Positions 50,052 through 59,339 of a stretch of DNA of 64,000 bases are shown here, piece after piece. The stretch lies in assembly GCF_032854445.1 (NCBI RefSeq), contig NC_088304.1:26113704-26177703 (forward strand). The letters run 5' to 3'. Source of the stretch: Liolophura sinensis. Lineage: Eukaryota; Mollusca; Polyplacophora; Chitonida; Chitonidae. A program made the position numbers and the translations under genes. The notes under the pieces are model-generated. The model saw only the letters and a list, made by a program, of their open reading frames with translations. It made no database searches and was not told the origin of the DNA. The stretch's first letter is position 1, and the number at the start of each line of letters is the position of its first letter.

Positions 50052-50380
50052 TATTCTTGGGGTTTAAAGTCATACTTAACAATTTTTCATTCAAATGACG
50101 ACGAGGAATCATTAGATGTGTACATACATAGTGTCTTCTTGTCGCAGGGCGAGTCCATGCCGCCAAAGCGCTGCCGCCACTGAAGTGTCATGCCGAAAAT
50201 ACCAGACATGACACCCACCCAGTCACATTATACTGACACCGCTCCAACCAGTCCTGTTTCCTTGATCTAACCTCTCATTGCTGAGCGCTAAAAGAGGCAA
50301 CAGCAAGTACCATTTTTAAAGTCTTTAGTATGATCAGACCCGACTGAGGTTGATCCCGTGGTCGCCCGAATATTAGGTTA
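50052..50380 (-). mobile_element. SINE family C, longest copy
   Basis: It has the CTTGGGGTTTAAAGTCATAC tail block, the GTGTCTTCTTGTCGCAGGGC body, CCGCCAAAGCGCTGCCGCC, ACACCCACCCAGTCACATTA and a GACTGAGGTTGATCCCGTGG end resembling a B box. It may retain part of a tRNA-like head. Confidence 0.8.
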
Positions 50381-51062
50381 CTCAAGCGATTTTACTTAAA
50401 TGTAGGTGGGTCTACGTGGATATACTGCTTATACACAATACGGATAAAGGGAAGAGTAAGGAGCAACCGAGAAAAACATTACGTATAATTATGTGTAGGT
50501 GTAGACAGCCACATGTCGTTATTCATATTATTTACCATACAGATAACTGTAACTGACTAACATTACCTACAGTCCTGTCAAAAGACCTGAAAAACATGGC
50601 AAACATGGCAGACATGGTAGACCGGAAATCACACTGACTTGCACGGCAAAAAACCGTAATCCAGTCAGTCATTGCCTGAATGTCAAAGCCCCATATATTT
50701 CTATTGACAGCTGATAATAATATAAGTGCCTGTAACTGATACCGCACCGCGTATACGTCATATTATACTGGTAGGCATGTTATATGTAAGCACCATGTAT
50801 CATCAAGATAGAGGCAAACAGAGCGAACAGTTAACTATTATGCTCTCCTAACCAGCATATTCTGTGTGCAGCGAATTTGTATGCGTCATGAGGCTGACCA
50901 ACCGGTGTGGGCTATGGCGTGAACTGACATGCTAAAGATCTATTTAATTTTTACAAAATTCAGTATATATGGTGCAGAATTATTTTATTTGTATGTAGGC
51001 TTATATATGCAGGCGATGTGTATTTTAATACCTCGATATCTCTATAAACTTCAGGCAGTGAT

Positions 51063-51128
51063 TTTTTATTTATTTGATTGATGCTTTACGTTGCACTCAA
51101 GAATATTTCACTTATAGGACGGCGGAAT
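51063..51128 (-). mobile_element. SINE family A 3' fragment
   Basis: Only the tail-proximal end is present: TTTATTTATTTGATTGATGC, then CTCAAGAATATTTCACTTAT and GGACGGCGG. Confidence 0.8.
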
Positions 51129-51134
51129 AGTGGT

Positions 51135-52550
51135 AGTTAGAAGGTATAAATCTGATAGTTTCATTTATTGTTAAATAACGGCAACCTCAAACGAAAATCA
51201 CTTACACAATAGCGTTTGCAGTTGTATGGGAGTAAAACCATTCACCACTGGCAGGTTACTGACGAACTTGAACTGGTATTCATTTGTGGCGACTTCGTCA
51301 CACGGCAATGCGTATCTGCCTGCACGTATAGTGCTGTAGTAATTACAGCTAGTCTAGACACACATCATAACTGCGTTGTTATAACGTGTATTATTATACA
51401 CATTTATACAATGTGCATGGTTTTTCATAAACATATTTTTCATCAACATAAGGGAGCCTACGGGCTGTCGTAACACGGCTTCAATGCTGTCACAGATGAC
51501 TGACCCAACTAAACATGTGCAGTGTCCTACGCGCCGACTTACGTATTAGCAAGCCTATATCTCCCAGTTACCAATTCGTATTCTTATACACCTGCTCAGT
51601 GGATCAAAAGTCTTCAGATTGTCTTTACAATAGGGAACATGTGACTAATTTGTAAGGCATGTCTGATACCGCGAGATATCGTGATGTCCCATCCTCCCAC
51701 ACGGATGTACTTTCAACCGCCAGGGGAGTCACTAGCCCGTCCATGGCCGAATATCTCACCTGCATGGTCGCATTTACACTGGCACAGCTCAACTCTTCCC
51801 CAAACTCACAAAAAAGTCTGTTTAAAACTGTGGACGCTCAACAATTGTAGTTATCCAGAACTACAGCCTACCTGTTATAAATCATGGCAGTCTCCTCACC
51901 CAATGGCTGTACATATCATCTCCTCAGGCCAGTGCGACTGTCGTCAGGTGCCCGTGGAAGATACGAAGGCGTATACGCGATGTTGTCGCGGGCCGTAGTA
52001 TTTTCCCGGCTATCTTGTGACCTAGTTTAGACTTGTAGCTGAACTCACGGTTAACTTCATGTGGTCAAAGTGAACGTGTGTTTCTAGCTACTAACTGCAA
52101 ACCCCAAGGACAACTATGACACGCTTGTCAACACAATACAGGGTAGGGGTGCATCAGACTTGAAAAGAGCTCACACAACCGAGGCTGTTTTTTTTCTGCG
52201 AGCCTGTGCTACGCAAGTCAGTCAACAACTCGCAGTATATGTGTTGTTATGCACGCTCAAGGAAGTAGAATACCAATAGATATAGTTTTACGGGTGCGCA
52301 GAGGAATTTTACATATGGATGTTGCCTGTTATAGGACATTATGCGTACAACGAAACTGCGTATGGGTATATATAAGTATATGTATGTATGCTTGCTGTTT
52401 ATCATCGTAGATGTATACACACTGCACAGAGAGACATATCTGTGTAATGCTATACGTACAGAAAGTCAAAAAATCATAATTAAAATGGAGACAGCGAGTC
52501 TCAAGTTTTCGAAAACAAAGTTTATGTAGGTTATACATAGTTTACGTTCA
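51135..52550. other. non-coding stretch, no gene seen
   Basis: Short frames only, none with family motifs. It lies between the divergent GT62 genes. Confidence 0.3.
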
Positions 52551-52553
<3 letters not shown>

Positions 52554-52628
<75 letters not shown>

Positions 52629-52650
52629 TATGTGTGTGTGTGTGTGTGTG
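52554..52650. repeat. (TA)n microsatellite with a CA/TG palindrome
   Basis: About 30 TA units run into CACACACACACATA and then TGTGTGTGTG. The CA and TG blocks are inverted complements meeting at CATATG, so the end can fold into a hairpin. Confidence 0.93.
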
Positions 52651-52756
52651 GGCGACACGAGGCTAAACACTGCATGCTGTGTGAAGTGTCTCTATACATG
52701 TGTACATTTGCAGATTTGAAGTTCAACCTTCTTTAATACTAAGAATAGCAGAATAA

Positions 52757-52933
52757 TTTATTTATTTATTTGATTCGGGTTTTACGTCGTACTCAAGAAT
52801 ATTTCACTTGTACGACGGCGACCAGCATTATGGTGGGAGGAATCCGGGGCAGAGCCCGGGGGAAAACCCACGACCATCCGCAGGTTGCTGACAGACCTTC
52901 CCATGAACGGCAGGAGGGGAAGCCAGCATGAGC
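52757..52933 (-). mobile_element. SINE family A copy, head truncated
   Basis: TTTATTTATTTATTTGATTC tail, TACGACGGCGACCAGCATTA and GTTGCTGACAGACCTTCCCA are present; it stops at GCCAGCATGAG. Confidence 0.88.
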
Positions 52934-53214
52934 ACAACAATGGCCGACTCATAAAAATGCTTACAAAACAGTGAATAAACATAGAAAATATGTAAGCAAT
53001 TGAAGTCGACCTACTTATTTGCAAAGACAACGACGTGGACTACAACGCTGATTTCGTTTTATTTTTCTCCTTCATGTATACAGGTATAGCTAACAATAGC
53101 TAACTTTCGAGATACTGAGTGATGCTAGAATGCATTGTGCTACTGCAGCGAATTATTCTGTTAAATGTAACACACATATTCTGTTTGCCTATCTGTTTGT
53201 CCGTGTGGCCGCCT

Positions 53215-53345
53215 AGGGGACACCGGATTTGGTCTTGCATATTCGTGGGCTAGTGTACGGATGCGTTTCCTCCCACCACACAACACCGTCGTATAAGTCA
53301 AATATATGCATTCTTGAGTATAGCGTAAAACACCAATAAAATAAA
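53215..53345 (+). mobile_element. SINE family A 3' part, eroded
   Basis: GTTTCCTCCCACCACACAAC, CCGTCGTATAAGTCAAATAT and GCGTAAAACACCAATAAAAT with an AAATAAA tail identify it. Confidence 0.75.
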
Positions 53346-53517
53346 TAAAAAGAAAAACATAGGTATGGCATCCAATTCAAATTTTCAAAAATGTATAGCC
53401 CTTGGTAACAACTGCCTAACAATACTTGACAAAACCATCTGAACTGTGATCTGGTAGAGGAAAGATCACATGATTTAGGTATTTCTTGTCGATTTCTATT
53501 TAAGCATTTAAATAGGT

Positions 53518-53640
53518 AGAATAAACCCTAACTGAAGTGAACTGACAAGAAGTCACACTTCACAGTTTACGTGTGACCATTTGCCAGCTACATTGTGTTT
53601 GGGTTTACTGTCTTTGCTGTCGCCTTATATTTGTCCAGAC
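53518..53640 (+). repeat. dispersed repeat D copy
   Basis: It carries ATAAACCCTAACTGAAGTGA, TGTGACCATTTGCCAGCTAC and GGGTTTACTGTCTTTGCTGT, in the same order as at 58915. Confidence 0.6.
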
Positions 53641-53856
53641 GTGTTCTGGTGTCCAATATTTGTCACTTATTTACTTTTTCTGTCCCGTATCTCAAATATC
53701 TAGTAATGTGCAGTGTTTTTCACTGGCCATTTATACTTATAGTGTATATACCAGCATTGTACACGATTTGAATCCTGATTTGAGCGTCAAGAACGCATGG
53801 TTATGTCTAATACCGCTTAACCCGGGGCTAGGGACCCATATAATTTATTTGTTAGA

Positions 53857-53894
53857 ATTTATTTGACTGGTGTTTTACGCCGTACTCAAGAATG
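53857..53894 (-). mobile_element. SINE family A 3' fragment
   Basis: A 38-base piece, TTATTTGACTGGTGTTTTAC followed by GCCGTACTCAAGAATGG. Confidence 0.65.
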
Positions 53895-53899
53895 GACCG

Positions 53900-55560
53900 A
53901 TATAAAAACAGTTGCAATCAAAGCTCAACTGAGATACATATTTACAATCGACAACTTGTATACTTGCATGGTACACGATTTGAATGCTGATTTCACTTAT
54001 TCGCCTAGAACATTCCTAGTGTCTTTTTAACATCACTGAAAAGTGTTGACTGCTTCTCTTTATACGATTCCGCCCTAATTTCGTACTGTATATGCTTTCT
54101 TAGTTCTTTGGTGGTTTGTGTTAAACGTTGTCTCGGGTACTGGCTTTCGATAATTCATCAGAAACATCCATTTTGGTTGACGGCTGGTATTCTCTGTATG
54201 TCTGTACATTTACTAGACAGCCGTCATAAAAGTAAATTATTATAATACCAAAGACAGCGTTTATACCATGGCGGTCAGTTATAAACCATTGGCCTTTGGT
54301 AAGTTACTGACGAGCCTTCCTACGTGTGGCGCACAAGTGATTTTCAGCGAACGATACGCTGTATGTGAAAACGGTCACATGACCATCGTCTCCAGTTTGT
54401 TGTCATCAAAGCCTCCACGAACAGTGAGAGTGAGGAATCCCTGTTCGAGACCGGAATTGAACCCTTACCCCGTGTGTCCCAGCGACTGAGAGATTCGCGA
54501 CTTGACTTAACCACTCCGTCATGGTGACGGTAACAAACAACCCAACAATATGCAAACACACCAAAAATAGAGACTGAGACTTTAAAATTTATTCTGACGA
54601 TGACTAAAGTTGTAACATCTATATGCACGGTCACGTATAAGGTAATGGACTATGTCCTCAGATTGGCTAAAAGCTAAACATACATACATACAGGCCGTGA
54701 GAATGAATGGGCTTATGTATTTCGACTTAAAAATGACAAATGTACTGCGTAAAATCAGTGCGCTCGTGTAACCTTTAAGACATCGACTGACGCCTTCGTT
54801 GCGTATAGTGGTTCCGAAAGCACTGTGAAAAATAATGACGCCTACTCACTTCGCATTTGAAGCGAATTATCTGCAACTAGAGGCTCGACAAGTCAATGTG
54901 CGCAAAAAACGCTAGCAGGGCATGCATCCGTCTTTATATCAAGGTATATCATCGCATTCAAAAGTAATTAAGGAGAGTCAAAACAAACTTTTTTTGTTGC
55001 ACTGCGCTGAAGTTCTTTCTCTCGGATTTACAATATTTACACAGCTCACTATGTCTGTTAAGTTATGCTGTAAGTATGTACTTGCTGTAGTTTTGTATGC
55101 TGTAAATATGAGGGCATTGGCTAACTTAAACACGATAACTGATTTCTTATGTAATGTGACCATCTGTGCAATGCTTCAGCGCATGCGCAACATCCATCAA
55201 CTTGTGCTTAATGTTACGCCTTCTGATGATAGCACAACAACGGGTAACGATGTTAGGTATGTTATCGCATACGAGAGTAGGTATATTCCCCCACTATATA
55301 CTTAAGTTACTTGTAAATAGTCTGCGTTCCAGTGATCAAGCCAATAGCGTTTGATTTAGCCAAAGTCTAGTGTTGAGTCAGCAAGATAAAAATTCATATG
55401 GCTTATCAGTGACTCGCTATGTATGTCGAGCGGTCAATCTTATCGACTGAGTCTGCTGTAAAATGTACTCTCTCTGTTGACATAACTGTGACAAAAATAA
55501 ATATTAGATCTTATAAACGTGTGGTGTGGGGCCTGAGAGTAAGCTATACTACGATGGAAA
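53900..55560. other. upstream region of GT62 gene B
   Basis: No supported coding frame, though a 127-codon frame at 54922-55305 is open. It has no recognisable domain. The region may hold the promoter and a 5' UTR intron of the gene that follows. Confidence 0.3.
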
Positions 55561-55594
55561 AATGTTGTTTAACGGTAACGCTTTCAGGTCAACA

Positions 55595-56692
55595 ATGTCG
55601 GCACATGCAGGGAGGAGGATACACAAAAGCTACAAAAAGACTATGCTTTGTGGATTAATGTTATTTGTGTTGCTGTGGATTTCCTTCTTTGTTTACGCTG
55701 TGGTATGGAAACCGCAATGGTTGCTGGAGGGACGAGCAGTACCGACTCGCCAACCATTCTCATGGCAGGTAGCAGAAGCTAAAAACAGCCAGCGTATCCA
55801 TGTGACACTGAACGAGATTAGCGCAGCCGGATATGACATAGTCTTGCCAGTGTCGCAGGTCCATATGGCGGCCATGTTGAAATATCCCACGGATATGAAG
55901 TTCATGGATAAAGTATTAGTGCTGACCCCGGTTCACAACGCCGCAGATCATCTGGAACATTTTTCGGAGATTCTTATGACGTTAACTTATCCTCGACCGC
56001 TTTTGTCATTGGCCCTGGGAGAAGACAGTAGTACAGATGAGACTATGCCAGCCGCAGTGGCCATTCATGAGAAATTGTCACAGCGCTTCCGGCGTGTGAG
56101 TATCATTAGGTTAAATTTATCCGGACAGTTACACGGAAACGTCCGGACGAAACATGATGAGGGCGTGCAGTACAGTCGCCGGACTCACCTCGCTAGGGCT
56201 AGGAATATGCTGTTAAAATCTGCTCTTAGTGACGAGAAATGGGTGTTGTGGATTGATAGCGACGTCAAAGTCATCCCGTCAAATCTGGTCGAGCAGCTCC
56301 TATCGGCCGAGAAAGATGTCGTCGTACCGCTATGCGTCCGCAACGACCCGTACCATCACATCAAAAAAGTGTACGATAAAAACACGTGGAGAGAAACAGA
56401 AACATCGCTGAGGCAGCAACGTGAATCACCCGCTGATAAGCTGTTTTTAGAAGGTTACGGACCTTCGAACAGAATCTACCTAAACTCGCTTAGACCGGAA
56501 GGTAGGGTTGTCCCGCTAGATGGCGTCGGAGCGTGCAGCTTGCTCGTGCGCGCTGACTGCCATCGTGAGGGACTAATATTCCCTGACTTCATCTACGATC
56601 ATCACGTAGAAACGGAAGGACTGGCTAAAATGGCCAGAGATAAAGGATACGGAGTGTTTGGAATGCCTTTTGTAGAAGTTGTACATGTATGA
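55595..56692 (+). CDS. Anp1/Mnn9-like (GT62) glycosyltransferase, gene B
   Basis: A single-exon frame of 365 residues, paralogous to gene A and with the same layout. A basic N-terminus (GRRIHKSYKK) precedes a membrane span at about residues 17-37, a shorter stem, then the catalytic domain. Landmarks are VLVLTPVHN near 107, LGEDSSTDET near 141, LARARNMLLK near 199, WVLWIDSD with DSD at 221-223, YDKNTWRET near 260, LDGVGA near 308 and ETEGLAKMAR near 339. As in gene A, the family suggests a Golgi transferase using a nucleotide sugar, GDP-mannose in fungi. Gene B has Ala where gene A and (from memory) fungal members have the second Gly of DGVGG. The ATG at 55595 is preferred because an acceptor-like CTTTCAG ends seven bases upstream, mirroring gene A; an in-frame ATG at 55562 would add eleven residues. 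A possible AATAAA lies at 57395-57400. Confidence 0.9.
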   Translation: MSAHAGRRIHKSYKKTMLCGLMLFVLLWISFFVYAVVWKPQWLLEGRAVPTRQPFSWQVAEAKNSQRIHVTLNEISAAGYDIVLPVSQVHMAAMLKYPTDMKFMDKVLVLTPVHNAADHLEHFSEILMTLTYPRPLLSLALGEDSSTDETMPAAVAIHEKLSQRFRRVSIIRLNLSGQLHGNVRTKHDEGVQYSRRTHLARARNMLLKSALSDEKWVLWIDSDVKVIPSNLVEQLLSAEKDVVVPLCVRNDPYHHIKKVYDKNTWRETETSLRQQRESPADKLFLEGYGPSNRIYLNSLRPEGRVVPLDGVGACSLLVRADCHREGLIFPDFIYDHHVETEGLAKMARDKGYGVFGMPFVEVVHV

Positions 56693-56699
56693 ACAGTTT

Positions 56700-57537
56700 A
56701 GTTTTCAATTTTAGCATTGGCAGCTCACATAAAGAAACTCCTTGTATTGGGTTTATATTCCGCATGTGTGTTGATCCGACCGAAACAAAACAATATGATG
56801 TATAATTTTAAGGCCAGGACTAGGCATTTTAGTATAGGCTACATTCTTCGTTTATTCCAATTCGCTTGGCATGTTTCAAGCGCATTCTGATCGGCTAATT
56901 AATTTAGTTAGGCAGCGTGAGGAAAGGATAAACCCAGAGTTCTTTGTCCTCATAACAAGTAAAGAAAGATTTCGCCAACATTACGAACAGAAGAACCTAG
57001 GTCAGCTCTGTATTCTTGTCAAAACCTAAGTCCAAGTAAGTTTCACTCTCGACAAGCGACGGTTACAAATGTGCACACCCATAATGACATGCGTATCACT
57101 GGTACACAAGTCCTGTAATACTGATACACATGTCATTGTGGACGTGTTCCACATTTTGTGTAGGCATACTGCTAGTACACGCAATGTGGATGTGTATATT
57201 TTATATTGTATAAAAATATGTGTATATTTTTGTCACAATTCGGTGTACCACTCGTACACAGTAGATTTTAGAGTGCACTCCAACGTTATGTAACGGACAT
57301 AATTGTCCCTCATTTCAAGTTGCCAAGATATTATAGATAGATCTTTAATACGTTAGGTCAATTGGTCCGTCATCTTATACATATTATAGCAAAGAATAAA
57401 ATAACATGGCGAACAATAGGCGACAAAGGGGGAAACAATCAAATGAAAGTAGTGTCTCTCAGTTTCATGTAAATCCCCCCTAGCAGGACTTCTTTACCTA
57501 GAAATGCAAGTTTGAACAAACTGGTCATGTAATCGTT
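56700..57537. other. 3' flank of GT62 gene B
   Basis: AT-rich, no supported coding frame. Probably 3' UTR in part. Confidence 0.3.
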
Positions 57538-58153
57538 TTACAGTAGAGAGGAAGTTTTTTCATTGCGTACTATTTGCGCCTTCCAGGCATGGCCGAGGTG
57601 AAACAACTGTTTCACATTAGATACCCAGTTTGCTTTGTTGGATAAAATGCAATTATCATATAATATATAATATACCATTTTCACAAATTTCTTGTTTTTA
57701 GCGTTTACAATGTTGAGCCAGTATTTCAATATAGGTTCCAGTCGTATTGTAATACATTAATACATTTTGCCAGCAGTATCTCAGCCCAAGAACATTTGTA
57801 CATTCTGTGGTGTGGGCACTTTTAGTATCTGGTGATTTCGCAAAGCCCCATACTTCCGCTCCATAGTTAAAAATGGGCATGATTAGTTGGTCAAAAAAGT
57901 CAACATTGGGTTTTAGCCGTAAATTATCAATCTCATATAGATATTTACACATTATATATGAATACGGCTGTGTGGACTGAGCTTTAGCAAAAGATCTACC
58001 AGTTGAAAAGAGGACTTTTTCTAACTGAACATTATTTACTTCAAATATTAAATGATTCTCAAGTTTTCCCCCCTTTTCTGAATACCACATCTTCTGTCTT
58101 GTATTTGTATTTGCAAATATGGCTATATCATCAGCATACAATAAAAGAAACAT
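57538..58153 (-). pseudogene. LINE reverse transcriptase fragment, 3' part
   Basis: Two minus-strand frames overlap. The first has LLYADDIAIFANT (the YADD catalytic box) and FDQLIMPIFNYGAEVWGF, which are typical of non-LTR retrotransposon polymerases. The second continues with KYWLNIVNAKNKKFVK. The join between them is frameshifted, so the copy is dead. Confidence 0.85.
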
Positions 58154-58439
58154 TTGTAATATTTAGTTATTACTCTTGGTGCCTTATTTAAGAACAGCAC
58201 TTTTCTAAATCATTTATATACTTTTACCTCAGTAAGGGTTTTATTCCAACTGTTCATGTAAATGCAAAAATAGCACCATGGCTTAAACAGAAATAGGTAA
58301 AAAAGAAGATTGCAGTGATTTTAATTGCAGTTTATAAGAAGTCACGTGTCTAGAATAACTTAAAATACTGTGTCAAAATTTGATCCACGGTCCGACCGTA
58401 TGATACATGACACACCAGATTCTACATGAGATAAAAATA

Positions 58440-58830
58440 TACCTAAATTAAACCTGGATCTCGCTTTAACCAACATGGGTTATCTGACTATATCACGCTG
58501 GACGCACTGGTGTCGGAAGGTGAACGTGTGAGATAAGTGTATCTTGTAAATTGTTTACAAGAATATTTGATAACCGCCTTGATGTGTGGGCTGAGGGGTA
58601 TAACGCGAACGTATTTGAACTACTGATCTGTATTACACGGTCTTAGTTCTCACTTTTTAGCATTTGGTCAATGTATTGTGCGTTTATAGACTTTAATGAA
58701 GCTTTTGATTATGTTGCCAGAGAAAATCTTTGGTATAAGTTACTTAAACTAGATATTCGGGGTAAAAAAGTTTAATATAATCACTTCAATGTATAGGTTT
58801 GTACTGGTGTCCGACAGGGGGAGCGTCTGC
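58440..58830 (+). pseudogene. LINE reverse transcriptase fragment, 5' part, inverted
   Basis: On the plus strand, frames read KLFTRIFDNRLDVWAEGY near 58545, FIDFNEAFDYV near 58683 and LWYKLLKLDIRGK near 58730. These belong upstream of the YADD box in the same kind of LINE polymerase. Stops and frameshifts interrupt them. Orientation is opposite to the 57538-58153 fragment. Confidence 0.75.

Positions 58831-58833
<3 letters not shown>

Positions 58834-58884
<51 letters not shown>
58834..58884. repeat. (TA)n microsatellite
   Basis: About 25 TA units, inside the inverted-repeat-bounded interval 58230-58940. Confidence 0.95.
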
Positions 58885-58888
<4 letters not shown>

Positions 58889-58914
58889 TGCTACTATTTT
58901 TGCATTTACATGAA

Positions 58915-59030
58915 CAGTTGGAATAAAACCCTGACTGAGGTAAACTGATAAGATGTCGTATTTCACTTTCTGTGTGACCATTAACCAGCTGTCTTCGCTG
59001 GTCGGGCTTTACTCTCTATGCTGTAGGTCG
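58915..59030 (+). repeat. dispersed repeat D copy with an inverted partner
   Basis: GGAATAAAACCCTGACTGAG and TGTGACCATTAACCAGCT match the copy at 53518. Its left edge (58888-58940) is also an inverted repeat of 58225-58276, about 50 bp with few mismatches. Confidence 0.65.
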
Positions 59031-59339
59031 TAATATTTATTAATATACAGTACTCACTTCACAAGTGCAAGACGGCGTGGACTTGTGGGACGTCTCAGCT
59101 ATATATAAGGCAAATCGGCATTTCAAGAATATCATCAACTAGATTATTTATGGAATAAAACTCGCCATGTATTCTAAATGGTAATATCAAATATAAGCGT
59201 CAAGTCCGACATTCGTATACCATTCGTAGTCCGTAAAGGGCGTTCCAAGTCGATAATCGCAAGATCCATTTCCACAACAACGTTTAACACTAACTCCCGA
59301 AGACAAAGGTATGTAAGAAATTATACAAATAAGAAATAA

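Noticed and set aside
53800-53832. A short piece resembling the flank of the Penelope-like element (GCTTAACCCGGGGCTAGGG compared with 59560-59586).
   Set aside because: The match is too short to annotate as a separate element copy.
54922-55305. A 127-codon plus-strand frame upstream of GT62 gene B.
   Set aside because: No domain, no clear splice sites and no homology I recognise. It could be chance in the upstream region.
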